A stretch of 64,000 bases of DNA from Paramacrobiotus metropolitanus (GCF_019649055.1 NW_026570223.1:2356001-2420000); one strand, 5' to 3'. Counted from the first letter of the stretch, positions 11,230-23,537 are shown. Numbers and translations: made by a program. Notes: a model not told the origin generated them from the sequence alone.

Positions 11230-14200
11230 ATGAGCAGTTCGTCACTGAAGAAAAAACGAAGTAAGTCCGCTATGAAAAACTAAAAATGTATCCCAAAAGC
11301 TTAAATTCTGAAAGTGGCGAAAAGATATAGTTAATTTTACGCTATTACTAATGCCGGTGAGTCAAGAAAATGCAGATTGTGTTTTGACACTTTAGGCTGT
11401 CACTTCGCAGAAATTGCATATTTTTGTCTGTGTCCCTATGCTATCAGTTGCGCTGTCTGCTAGTGCAGTTCTGCCCTGCGGCCAGCGAAATTAGGACACT
11501 GTCCAGAAGAATCAAATGGCTCAGACGTCGTTTAAGCAGCCAGAGGGTGATCTTCACTTGGTGGTAAACACTTTTGTTCCGAGTCTTTGGCGCTGCGCTC
11601 AGAGCGCCTTGTCTGTTCCTTCGGTTTCTCGGAGGTGTTTTACAGCCATGCTGGGTGAGCAAATAGTATACCTTTTCATATAAGCGATGAGTTTAAGAAA
11701 TCGCAGTTGGATTTCGTGCATAATTCGCCAGAATGTGCGGTAGTGATTTGCTAAATTTTATTCTTCCAGAATTGCGTCATAGCATTTTAAGAAGGTTGCG
11801 TAATCAGTGGGGCAGGCTGCAGAAAACGGATGCGAAACGTTGCTTTACGGATCAGGACTTTGTTTTAACATAAAAGATGATAAAAAAGTGTATGTTGCTT
11901 GACCTTTACAATAACCTGTTGATTCCGCTTGTGGCGATCAGTAACAATTCTGCAGTTTTGAAAATGGTATTGGCTGAATAACGTAAATAACTGCTGAGAA
12001 GCTACTGTCGGCAATAGCATTGCATTGTTTTTGAATATTCCCATTTTGAGCGTTTTATTTTTAATTGTTCGTTATTTTATATAGAAGTATATTTAGTTCG
12101 TAATCTTTGTAAGAATATTTATATCCATTTTTCCAACTGGACGTTCCAGGGTTTCTCATCGACATATGCTCGATAATGCATAGGACATCTGTAAACAAAG
12201 TTGAATTCTGACGAATAAGATAACTGATTGTATATAAATATGACGGAAACTTCTAGTAAACATTTCTGTTTCTGATGATGTAAAGAATAGAATTAGGGCT
12301 ATTTAAAGTTATTGTTATTTCTATTACTGATGGGAGTTAAAGACTAATAAGATCGCACTGCGCAGACGAGATAAGGCACGTCGTGCTCTGCGCGATTAAC
12401 AGCGGATCCGTTGATTGTTGGATCTCTGCTTTGTGGGTGCAGCAGCGTTTCTGCTGTCGTTGTTCTGACAGCGAGTTCGCAGGAACTTTTTGTAAATGTT
12501 GTTCATCCGCCTAAAATCTGACAGAAGCGCAGCACTTCTAAAAAAAGAATACGTATTTTTCTCCAATGCCGGCGTAATGTTGTAATTATCTGATTCTTAA
12601 TATTTAAATTGTTATGATAAGATACTTCGTATTTTTGTGATTAATTTTAGCATTCCCCGTGGGCGATTTTTTATGGCCTGGCAGACTGTTGTCTAATAAA
12701 CCGCTTACCGAATTGTTAGCACATTTTTGGTTATCCGCAGGTGGACCGTATATTCCCAGCTACATGGATCTGAGCAATGGGCCGGAACCGTGCGCCGTTT
12801 GCGGAGATGCTGCCACCGGATATCATTACCGCTGCATGACATGTGAAGGCTGCAAAGTAAAAATTCGGCGATACTGCCATATCTGGCACGTTCATTCACA
12901 TCGTCGATAAGCTGGACATTGGTCTCTTTTAGGGCTTCTTTCGTCGTACGACCCAAAAGAACCTGAAATACATGTGTAAGGACAGTGGCCAGTGCCCCGT
13001 TGATAAGCAATCACGCAATCAGTGTCCTCAGTGCCGCTATCAGAAGTGCCTGCAACAAGGCATGGCTATCGATTGTACGTATTGTACAATGTCCTGAGCG
13101 ACTCCTAGTACACACTTGAACTACAGTTTCTTTGACTTTCGGAAATTTGGTTGATTCCTGTTGTGTTCCGGTCAAAATAGAAAATTTTCCATATTAATTC
13201 AGTTTTTTTTCAAATTCAGCTTGCCTTTGGACTTTTAGTTTAATAAAATTCTGTTTTTCTGTTCTGTTAAATTTTTGCTTTAAGTAAGTATTTGTAAATT
13301 TTTCGGTACTACTGTTGTTTCGGTTGGCACACTGCAACGTACCGTACATCGTAATGGCGATATTAATGTGATTTTTCGAAATCTTGTTAGTGGTTTTAAG
13401 CGAAAATCAGCGAGTTGCCAAACGCCAGTTGATTGAAGAAAACCGGGAACGACGCGAATTGGAGTTGTTGCGCAGTAAACTTGTACAGGAAGCCACTGAG
13501 AAGATTCTCACCGATGCAGATCGTGCTCTGATTCGGGAAATCACGGAAGCGTATCGTCAAGCCCTGATGCCGCATTATGTGACTCAAATAACGGTACGAG
13601 TTCTTACAATCTTACTGTGATGAAAATTTCAAATTAATCGACCAATTCCATTTTAATCCAACCAGAACTCTGTTTGAACTGTGCTGCTTATGCAGTGTAT
13701 TAAATAGTTTAAATCTGCTCGTAGTTTGCAAACACAAATTGCAACGACATGTACAATCTGAAATTTGATGAATTCTGCGACTTGTGTTTTGAAAATCTCC
13801 CTTTTCGCTGCTGCAACTGTTTAATTGTTTAACGTTGCTAAAAACTATTGCTTGCGAATAATTATCTATTTTTGTTTCGACATTACAGCATCCTTATGGA
13901 CATTTGGAGTCGTTATATGGAAACGGGAAGGTTACGGTAGCGCAAAATGGTATGCCGCTGGGCATGGTGAACGGATACCCACGCAACGGAAATGTAGTGC
14001 CGGGAAAGAGCGGTCAGTTATTAGACTTGATGGCACCGGCTATTCGACGCTTGGAATCATTTTCTTTAAAAATTCCTGGATTTTCGGAGGTAAATTGCAG
14101 ACACGTGTGGTGGTGCATCAGTAAATTGTGCGGCTGTGAAGGGTTTTTTTATAACGTTTGAGGCTTTGTAGTTGACGCCAGCTGATCGACAGACACTTTT

Positions 14201-15033
14201 GAAATCATCCTGTGTGGAGATGATGCTGTTTCGTACTGCGCTGCGTTTTGACCGCAACTGTGGGTCAATTATTCTGAATAACGGATTTCAACTGAATTCG
14301 TACTGGCTCGCCAGTAATCACGGTACTTACGATGCGCTCCTGCGTCCTCTGTATAATTTGGGACTGAGTTTGGCGGTGTTGTTCTTGGACGAAGTTGAAG
14401 TGGCTCTACTTTTGGGATTGTTGCTGTTAAGCGGTAAGTATCGATCGCTATATTAGAACTGCATTTAAAAATAATTCTAAGTATAATTATTTCGATGGAT
14501 TTGACTAATTTTGTGATATGTGATGATGTTTATTCTATAGTTGTACTAGTACTCTGTAGCGTGCATAAATTTACGATGTCAACATGATTTGATGAATATG
14601 TATTATTCAGTATAACTCTTTGGCATTATTGGCGTCTTCACTATAAAGAGATTTTTTACTGTTTTGCCCATTAGGACGTCCAGGAGTGCATGCCGCTGCC
14701 GATTTGGAGCGTCAGGAAGAGATTATGTTGACCGCTTTGCGGCGCTACCTTGCTGAGAAATCTCCCAAAGACATGGAACGCTTCACTCGCCTTCTGATGA
14801 AAGTGTTGGAGCTCAGGACGATAAGCGCACAAAATGCTGACAAGATTATGTTTGCCAAATTGGAATCCCTAACGGATGTGCCGGCCATGCTGTTCGCCAC
14901 AATGTTTGAAGACACTGAAACCGAGCCGAAAATCGCCGTGGCTCCATACCCGCACACGGCTGTTTATCATGGTATCATGCCGCATCCGTCCTATCCCAGC
15001 AGTGGATTGCCGCCGTTCGCTACCTTATTCTAA
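11230..15033 (+). CDS. THR: Nuclear receptor B, thyroid hormone receptor orthologue
   Basis: Seven exons chain exactly: 11230-11260, 12741-12856, 12933-13074, 13391-13593, 13889-14089, 14172-14433, 14675-15033; 437 residues. The stretch [11 protein letters not shown] just before the DNA-binding domain corresponds to the SGYIPSYLDK of vertebrate TRs, which is diagnostic. The DNA-binding domain (residues 28 to about 95) has [19 protein letters not shown] and CPQCRYQKC, and the hinge [20 protein letters not shown] matches TR closely. The ligand-binding domain is complete ([36 protein letters not shown]). Arginines equivalent to ligand-contacting Arg228, Arg262 and Arg266 of TR alpha are kept, but helix 11 has Asn in place of the T3-contacting His, and helix 12 reads MLFATMFED with Thr in place of the AF-2 Glu. 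A C-terminal extension of about 35 residues follows helix 12. AATAAA lies at about 15286. Confidence 0.93.
11261..12740 (+). other. First intron of nuclear receptor B
   Basis: Starts GTAAGT directly after the 31-base first coding exon and ends TTATCCGCAG. It is the counterpart of the 4.3-kb first intron of receptor A. I see no embedded gene here; an open frame at 11444-11662 (-) is not supported. Confidence 0.75.
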
Positions 15034-15572
15034 CTGGTCGCACAATGATAGTTGAAATGAAGTTGTTGTGGTTTAAACCTTTTAGCTCTTTTAATTCGTT
15101 TGTTTGAATGTTTTCTGGGATTGGATCTGTGACTGAAGTTGCCGAGGGTTCTTTCTAAATAATGGTTGTGATGTTTTACATTCTGGGGTTTTTATTTATT
15201 TGTTTCGGTCATTAATAATTAAAACGTTACGTAAATTGACCTGATTAAAACTGTAAAATGTATAAAAATATGTTATAAACAAATAATAAATAAACCTGCT
15301 CGTGCATCATTTTGCATTTTGCTACCGGTTTTATTCCAAAGCCGTTTTCACAGTTCATTATGTACTTATCGTTAATACAAGTAAAAAGCATAGTTCGATA
15401 GTTATTCATTCAGTTTCCACTGCAGGAACTTGTATCCATACGAAAAAACTGAGTTCCGTAGACATATTCAGAGAAGCAAAATAAATTTCTTAACATGAAG
15501 CGCCCACATGACCTCCCTAAATAATTTCAGAAAGCCCGAATTTAAAATCTTTGTCTGGCCACAGCTAACAGG
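15034..15572. other. Convergent 3' intergenic spacer
   Basis: Lies between the stop codons of receptor B (+) and TFIIE beta (-). It carries receptor B's polyadenylation signal near 15286 and AT-rich sequence. No gene is supported. Confidence 0.7.
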
Positions 15573-17430
15573 TCATTTTGCTACCTTGGCGGAGTAATCT
15601 TGTAAAATATCAGCAATGTGCTCGTTGTGCTTAGGAACGAATTTTCCAGTTCTGCCCCCTTGTCGACCACGCTTTTTGGCAATCATCTAAAGCAAAAAAG
15701 CCGTTAGACTGCGGTTGAATGCCGGCTGGATTTAATTTGTGCATTACAAAAAAACTGTCAAAAATTAGTACCGGCCGCTTTTGTTCGCTCTTGATGAAAG
15801 AAAAGTTATGTTGTGCCAAGTAATCCGCGATTTTCTTTTCATCCATTCCTTCCACATTGACGGAACGCCATAACTTCACAACGTCCTCCGGAATATCAAT
15901 GGAAACGGCCGGATCTTTGTAGAATACCACGAATTTCTTGTCAGCTGGCCTTTTGATCACAATGATCTGATCCTTGACTTCCTGTGATGCCAGATAAAAA
16001 AACGATGGACTATGTAATGTAAAAAATCGCGATTCTAATGCAGCACACTTTTTATGTTGAGATCTAACACCCTCTGCAGAGCCCCACAGGAAGAGCTGTA
16101 TGATCTATGATACTTGAAGTATATTTCTAGATACAAAAATCCCAGTAGAGAGGTGAAAAAAACAAAGCTTTCGAAAAAACTGAAAACTATACAAAAAAAT
16201 TAAAAATGTTACCAATTTAAATTTAATTACAAAATTTACGCTGTTGTACAAAGGTTAACAAAACCCACTTGCTTAGAAACAACACTACAAAACACCACCG
16301 TACATACTTCTAAAACTTCCTTGGCGTTAGCCAGAGATTCTTCGATATCATCCATATAAATTCCACCCATGCCATCTTCACTGTAACGCTGCAGTAGCTG
16401 GATAAAAGACTTCTTATCGCGAATATTGAATGACGGACGGTAACGATATTTTTCATCGGCATCGATAATTATCTTTGGATTAACCGGTAAAGCCTGGCAA
16501 CAATAAGTTAATAACAGTTTAATTCAAAAATAAATGTGCAGGGATATTCCGTCATGTTCAACTTCCGTGCCACTACTACCGCCATACTTCGTTTCGCAGC
16601 CAGGCGATGATTTTTGCCGGAACATCATACTGTTTCGTTTCATCCAGAATCTCATTCAAAGCCAATCCGTAATCATCACCTTGTTGATGGCGAGTCTGTG
16701 AGGAACAGCATAAAAATTCAAACCAAAATGCTGAATCAAATCGTATGTTATTACGCAAATTATGCCATTTTGCAGGTCTATCGGAAATTCGCCCGGAATC
16801 ACAACCCTCATGTATCTGTAGTCGAAAACGAAACAATTCGAAATAAGAGTGCATCTACTTCTTGTCACTGGTAGCAACTTATGGTTTTTGAATATCCTTT
16901 TTATCTTCTACTTTTCATCAACGCTATAATGCTTGATAGCATAAAAAACTTAGGCCGAACATTTACTGGTTAACGTTTAATATAAGTTCAGAATTGACGA
17001 TAAACAAGCAAGAAGCAAACTCACCCTCATATACTTGACGATGTTGGTTAAAACTTTAAATTTCACGCTGGAAGCTGCCGAAGCAGTCTTATAATCGAAT
17101 TTCTGTCCGCCAGGTTCTGAAAGAAATAAAAGTTATGGACACCACCGCTGTCATCACAGCGCTGACTTGTTAGAAATACTCGCACTGCATACGAAAATGA
17201 TGATAAGAAATTATTTCTGACAGGATCGTCACAAAACAACTACAATCAATTGGACCAAGCTAGATCGAGGACGAGCACCTACCACTCCGTTGCGGTGCAG
17301 TTTTCTGCTTCTTGGGAGGCTCTTCCGTATATGGAGAATCCGTGGGCTTTTGTTTTCGCTTCTCCACAACAGGAAGAGCCATCGCCCGCTTTTTGAAGGC
17401 ATCTCGTTCGCGTAAGAGACTTGGATCCAT
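15573..17430 (-). CDS. GTF2E2: General transcription factor IIE subunit beta
   Basis: Six exons on the minus strand chain in phase: 17283-17430, 17025-17116, 16588-16695, 16308-16493, 15772-15981, 15573-15686; 285 residues, close to the 291 of human TFIIE beta. The N terminus MDPSLLRERDAFKKRAM is nearly identical to the human start and fixes the ATG at 17430. Winged-helix core segments follow: FKVLTNIVKYMRTRHQQGDD, EILDETKQYDV, NPKIIIDADEKYRYRPSFNI, then DQIIVIKRPADKKFVVFYKD and LWRSVNVEGMDEKKIADYL, ending in a basic tail with HNEHIADILQDYS. With TFIIE alpha it recruits TFIIH to the RNA polymerase II preinitiation complex in the nucleus. All diagnostic blocks are present in order and I see no damage. 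Confidence 0.96.
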
Positions 17431-17632
17431 GGTACTGGTAGCTTGCGGTCTGCGGAGATCGTCACCCAACACCGTTTAACAAAACCAAGCACGACCAGTG
17501 TGAGTCCACACCACCTGCCCAAGCTAGGTTTGACGATAAAAAAAAGGGAACGACAAGAGTCGGCTGGGATCCACCATCTGCAGGAATTTACAATTTACAA
17601 TATCGTCTGATGATCCACATCAATGACATCAT

Positions 17633-17862
17633 TCTTAGAAGGGCGGACGCCTGCGACAGGAGAACACTGCTGATTCTATAAATGAAATTTAAATATGAAT
17701 TTCTGAATTTACTGAAGATACTGAAGAAATAAAAATCTGCCGATGACGGGACTCGAACCCGTGCCAGCTGCGTCTGTAGCCGTCCGTCTTACCACTGATC
17801 TACACCGGCTGCATTATTAAATCTTCTTAAGATTTTAGCGCACTGTGCGACTGCCTATCATC
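17633..17862 (-). repeat. 230-bp direct repeat, copy 1, with tRNA-like head
   Basis: Identical, as far as I can read, to 18115-18344. On the minus strand it contains a 72-nt tRNA-like segment (17738-17809): a 7-bp acceptor stem (GCCGGTG with CATCGGC and discriminator A), an A-box-like TAGATCAGTGG and a perfect B box GGTTCGAGTCC with a good T stem (ACGGG/CCCGT). The D stem and anticodon stem do not pair, so it is not a convincing functional tRNA. It may be a tRNA-derived SINE or a tRNA pseudogene. Confidence 0.85.
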
Positions 17863-18114
17863 CCCGCTGCAAGACAGCGAAGCCCCTTGAGCGTAGTCTG
17901 ATAACAACAGTGCAACAGTGCGTGATACGTACTCCTTCGTACAAGCGCCCCCTTCTCTCCCGATAACATTGCTGTTGTACTGCAGGCTGTCCACGTATTG
18001 TCCGTTTTCTTACACGGTGCTACTGCTATCCGTTTTCTTACACGGTGCGTGTGGAGCCAAGCCTATTGCTGTACTTTAAATACACCCGGAGGGGTGAACC
18101 ACGCTCTGCTACCA

Positions 18115-18344
18115 TCTTAGAAGGGCGGACGCCTGCGACAGGAGAACACTGCTGATTCTATAAATGAAATTTAAATATGAATTTCTGAATTTACTGAAGA
18201 TACTGAAGAAATAAAAATCTGCCGATGACGGGACTCGAACCCGTGCCAGCTGCGTCTGTAGCCGTCCGTCTTACCACTGATCTACACCGGCTGCATTATT
18301 AAATCTTCTTAAGATTTTAGCGCACTGTGCGACTGCCTATCATC
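18115..18344 (-). repeat. 230-bp direct repeat, copy 2, with tRNA-like head
   Basis: Second copy, offset by 482 bp from the first and in the same orientation; its tRNA-like segment is at 18220-18291. The identity over the whole unit indicates a recent duplication. The 252-bp spacer between the copies is not repeated. Confidence 0.85.
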
Positions 18345-19526
18345 ATCACAGTTTACAATCCACGGAGTAGTGATAGACGAAGTGGAGTCTCATTCATGGT
18401 CTAATCACAAACGTCCCTACAGCGTCGAATGATTGTTTCCCAGCAGCCGTTATCAACACAATAATTTGGTCATTATTGATTTTATTAATTTAAGGCAACA
18501 AATAAACAAACTGGATCCAAGCCTCGACAATTCCCTCAATATTCCATAAACTGATAAACAATCGTTTTTGCTGGCCCAAGCAACATAAGCCAGCTGCTTC
18601 CATGAGCTGGGCTCGCAACAAATGCACGATGTAAACTGCACCCGCCCTGGGATGCCGCTGTATATTTCATTTTCATTGCGCCAGTGTCCCTGCCCCATTC
18701 ATGGGGTTTGTCCAAAAAAGCTGAGATTCTAAAATTTAGAAAATGTAGGCACTCGTACATTTTTGTACAATATAATAATATTTTCAAATATTTCAGAAAT
18801 TACACAGAAGAGAGATTATATTTCAGAAATTAAATGCGAAACGCGAAACTCATACTGTACTTTCCCTGGCTCTTAATACAGCAGGGGACAAGTACGGTCG
18901 GTCTAGTCCTACATTACTTTTGGGAGTCACGTCATCGCAGTCACTTAACAACTCCAACTGACCCGAATTTTGTGAAAGCTGATGTTTGAGACTTTGAGTT
19001 CGTCGAAACATAAACGAACCGCGTGCATAAGGTTAAAGACCGTTTAATTTCATAATTAACAAATATATAGATTTTTATCAGGGTACATTATCCATGTGCT
19101 CTGATTCCTAAGGAATACGTTATTATCGATCATCGCATTCGCCGATTATCCGAAGAGGTAAGTCCGAGCCCTGGCATTCCCGCAAATGCGACGTGTGCTT
19201 GCTGATTTACGTTCAGTTCGTAACTATTTTTCATCCATGGCCCATGGGATCTCGGATGTGCACACCCACTGGACCTTTCATTTATGATTTATGATAACTA
19301 GATTATTTTCGTTTTTTTTTGGAATCCGAATACGAAGGATTAGTAGTTCAACTCATGGCACGTTAATTCTTTCTTCCTATTACCTTTAGGTGCTTACAGC
19401 TTACAAAATCGAACACTCGTTTTGACTGGCTTTCTGTGGGCTTTCTCCTTACTTGTTAAACTTTGACTGGGTTTTGGATTTAAGGAAACATTTGCGAAAG
19501 CATTCTTTGGCTTGAACACAATAATC

Positions 19527-22500
19527 ATGACGACACCGAGCGATACCCAGGACGGCAAGCAGTCCCGTCGGGAAGAGGCCCACGACGGCGCGACGAGCGG
19601 AGCGCCCTCTGTCGCCGCGGCCACCGCCACGAACGGCAGCAGCGGCGGCAGTGGTGCCGTCAAGGAAAAGGAGCCGAGCAAAGCCCCACCCGAATGGGCT
19701 AAGGAGCGCGAAGATGCCGTCAATAACAGCTCCATTACCAATAGCGAAGACAGTAAACTGCTTAGGGCCCGAATCTTTGTTGGCAATCTGCCGGCTGATC
19801 TGCGTACGGAGCGGGGCGAGCTTTTTGACAAATTTCGCAAATATGGACGCATTCTCGGTCAGTCTTATCTCTTGTCTTGCCACTCTACGTACACTTACTA
19901 CCTTGTCTTAGAGCTTGTTTCTTGTTTGCCGCTTTTTCTTTGTCGGTGTATTGATTCTTGTGCGGTGTTAATAACACGGGCGTCAGAGTATTTTGCTTGT
20001 GGAACGCGATGCCACGTTGGGTGGCAAAGAGGCTTTCTTAGCGGCAGAAAGGGTTTTCTTATATCCATTTTCCAGTGAGGCTTTTGCTGTTTTGCAGGAT
20101 CCTTTGCATTTAATCTTTTTGCTGTGATCCATTTTTCCCGGCTGTTTACAGATTATTTTAAGGTCTTTTGGAGGTTGTGAAGAGTGCTTTTTGGCTATTT
20201 TTTCGAGTGTTTATATTTGTGGATATTTTGGTAATTTCCAGAGAAAGGATTCAGTGAGCGGAAGGCATTGAATTGATAGCTTTGACAGGTTGCGCTTTTA
20301 AAACAATTGCTTGCATCAGATTTAGGAGAGCAGTCCTTGGCCTTGCAGTTTACAACTGAGTTCGATTTTCAAGGGATTTTGATGCATGCTTTTGCTGCAG
20401 TTTTTGCATGAGCTGATTGATCTCGTACCACTTTGCGCCTCGAATACTTTTCTGGCACTTTCAGGATTGCGCTAACAAAGTCATCTTCTTCTCGGTGAAG
20501 TAATGCGCTGTAATTGCAGGTGTTTCGATCCACAATCGATTCGCATTTGTTCAGTACGAACGGGAAGACGACGCCAAAAACGCGGTTAAAGAAGAGCATC
20601 GGACCGAACTTCGGTCCGCGCGACTTGGTAAGTTAACATGTTTCGGAACGCGGATCGTCGTGTGAAATCTTTGCATTGGCTAGATGTGAAAATGTCGATG
20701 GAGGGACGCGTAAATAACCGCGACCGGGATAGAGATCGAGACCGTGAACGTGACCGGGATCGCGATCGTGACCGCCGCCGTAGCCGAAGCCGGTCGCCCA
20801 TCGATCGCCGGAGAAGTCGCAGCCGCAGTCCTCCACGTAGGAGCCGCGATCGCGATTATCGGTAATTATCATCAACTGTTGTGTGTTAGATTTTGGTGTT
20901 TACCGGCATTTGCTTAGTAACTGGCTGAACTTCGTTCAGCGGTTGCAACTATGTATAGTCAAAATAGCGAATAAATAGACAATTCTTGCAGTCGCTACTC
21001 TGCTGATCGCTACCGTGAGTCCAGAGAACGTACTCCGCCTCCCTACGTACCGATTCCCGTGGAGGAACGATTCTGTCATCCTCGCACGTATGGACCGAAT
21101 GACGTGGAAATGGTTATTATTCGCAAACAGCAAGGGTATGGATGTTTTGGGATTGTTAGCATCTTGGATAAATTGCTTATGGGAGCTGTGTTTTAGGCAA
21201 TACGCTGATTCGATTTTGCGTCGACTGTACGATCGACGTATTGCCGCCAATATGTTGTTCCTTGCGGAACATGCTTCTCTGGAAGGTGCGGTGACCGAAT
21301 TTGGCCGGACAGGATCACATTACGTGATCATCATCATGCCCAAGCACGAAGACACCCGAGCAATCACGGTCAATATCTTCGAGACAAACGAAAAGCCGCG
21401 AGGTAAGAAAAAAGTTTCTGGTCATTTTTTTGTTAATGCTGTTTGAAGTTGCAGCAACAATCCGGTCTTTTACAACACGTGTTTTCTTCGTTTGCTGTTC
21501 AAGTAATAATAGTGGTCCTGCACCTTTGTTCGGGAGTCATTTGATTAGATTTACTCGTACATGTCTGAGGTCGACTGCAGATCTAGTCCTCGTGATGGCG
21601 TCAAGGAAGGCAGTTGCGGTTGGCGTTATGGTCGTAAGCTGTCAGGTTACGGAACTGTAGGGCTTAGCGAGTATGATTCGAATAGTGGATCCTCGGTCTG
21701 TCTTGTTCTCTACTCTGCGATTTGAGTCATTTTCCTTCTTTTAAATGGATTTATGATCGATGTAAAAGTACATGATGATGATCGATGTAAAATTTGATGA
21801 TGATTGAGAGGGAATGTAGAGGAATTTCTGAGCTACAATTCGGAGATGCGCTTGCCGGCATTACTATCATTCTCAAGAAGGCTTTGAAATTTTGCCGCGG
21901 TAGAGTTAATTTCTGTATTAAGACAGATCGGAGATGTTTTCGGATTTCTTTCTCACTATCTGCACCAAGCAAATGGCAGATCTGACCGTGTTTTGTACTT
22001 CAGCTTAATTTTGGTTGCGAAGGCGACATAAAATTTCTACAGCAGTCTGTTCACCAACGGTTCCTCTCTCAGCTGATACTTGCTGGATGATGCAGTCTTT
22101 TCTCTGTTTTCCTGTGAATAAGTTGGGTATTCAATATTGCATTAAGATGAACGATCATTTCTCAACAGAATATCGCAACATCAATGTGGAAGAAGGTGTC
22201 AGTCTGATCCATCGCCATTTCCGTGATCATTATCCAGCGCTGGCTCGTGAGTTGTCAAAAAGGCCCACCCTACCATACCCAGTTGAATCGCAGTTTCGAA
22301 ACATCTAATCCCTACTTATAGGTCTCCGTGAGATGGAATACCAAGGAGCCGGCTTTTATCCGACAGGTCCCAGTGAGGTGATGCGCTGTTTGGCCCGTAT
22401 GGTCGAAACGTGCGCAGTGCCCACGAGCAGTCTGGATCAGACCATTCGATACTTGCAAGATATGCGTGATCGTACGGCGATCGCTGAGGGCATTCCGGTT

Positions 22501-23537
22501 AACACTGCAGCGGCTGCACCGCCGAGCGCCGCGCTCGTGGTGCCACAGTCGGCCGCGGCGGCAGCCGCCTATCGTGCTCCAGCTGTTGACAACGGCATAG
22601 GTAAGGAAAATCATTACTTTTGCGTTGTGGGCCAAAGAGACTGACAGACAAAACGGGCAACCATTTGGCAGGCAAACTCTTGGGGCAGCTCGACGGCCGT
22701 GGTGGTGCACCGGCCGAGGAAAGTGTCCGGGAGTCGCTGCTGGGTTTGCTGAAAGCCACGGGTCTGGTGGGGAATCTAGGAGGACAAGTACAAGCCCAGC
22801 CGCCACAGCATGCAGGGTACGCTCCGGCAACAGCAGCCACCACGGAGTACTATAATCAGCCGGCGGGGTATGCCGCCTCCAGCACGTCGTCAAGCGCACC
22901 GTATTCTGCTAATCCACAATCAGGCGGGCCAGGCACGACTTACGGACAGGCAAGCGGCGGGCAGTATAGTTCCAGTACACCTGCGGCGCCGTTTTCGTCA
23001 GGTGCAGCTGCATCGCAGTACGGTGGCGGCGGCCAAGGGGATCGTACAGCCGATGGAGCCATGCATAAGATGTACGACAACCTGGTCAGTACAGGAACGC
23101 TGCGTGCCGGGTCGGCGATGAGCGCGCATACGGCGTCGAACCCCGTGTCCACCACACAGGGACAGGGCAATCGGTTGGATCGGGGTGATGAGCGGGAACG
23201 TCAGCCGCCGCAGCAGCAGCAGCAGCCGACCACGTACCGCACGACGAAAGACACGGAAAACGGGATGGATTACGGCGGGATGCATGGCGGTGGAATGCGG
23301 TATGAACCGATGTCGCAGCAGCCGACAACCGGGCAGTATGCGCCGCAGACCGGGCGAAATGGACCTGCAGGCGGCGGGCAGGATCGTGGGGGTCCAGCAG
23401 CAGGTGGAGGGGCCAGTGCGGCCGGACAGGCAGGGGGATACGCCACAGGAGCTGGGGCGTATATGCAACGGCAGCAGCAGCCTGTTGGACAGCCGGCCAT
23501 GGCGCCACAAGGACAGTACGCTACCGGACGTCGTTAG
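19527..23537 (+). CDS. NCOA5-like RRM/RS coactivator protein
   Basis: Eight exons chain in phase: 19527-19857, 20520-20627, 20684-20861, 20992-21135, 21197-21402, 22169-22246, 22322-22600, 22672-23537; 729 residues. Domains in order: Ser/Ala-rich N terminus; an RRM from about residue 82 (RIFVGNLPADL; later NRFAFVQYEREDDAKNAV); an Arg-Asp/Arg-Ser segment; a domain DVEMVIIRKQ...AITVNIFE resembling the anticodon-binding-like core of NCOA5 (human DCSVIVVNKQ...SCTVNIMF); a helical segment SLDQTIRYLQDMRDR matching the NCOA5 region near IINYLRERKER; and a long Gly/Gln/Ala-rich tail. NCOA5 is a nuclear-receptor coregulator that binds independently of the AF-2 helix. An LxxLL-type sequence LLGLL occurs at about residue 464. 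Low-complexity C terminus and absence of a catalytic core fit a nuclear coregulator or RNA-processing factor. The RRM is not a recognised feature of human NCOA5, so the subfamily name is an inference. Confidence 0.78.

Larger units (their letters stand above)
17431..19526. other. Intergenic region between divergent genes, with repeats
   Basis: Lies between the TFIIE beta start (-) and the NCOA5-like start (+), so it should contain both promoters. It holds two 230-bp direct repeats (listed separately). Between them, near 18000-18050, a ~21-base block around CCGTTTTCTTACACGG occurs twice in tandem. Open frames at 18453-18787 (-) have no recognisable features. Confidence 0.6.

Noticed and set aside
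17738-17809. Functional tRNA gene (and its copy at 18220-18291)
   Set aside because: Acceptor and T arms are good and the anticodon loop could be CTACAGA, but the D stem and all but one pair of the anticodon stem fail. Kept as a tRNA-like repeat.
18453-18787. Minus-strand frames (81 and 83 residues)
   Set aside because: No domain, no splice chain, low-complexity AT-rich flanks.
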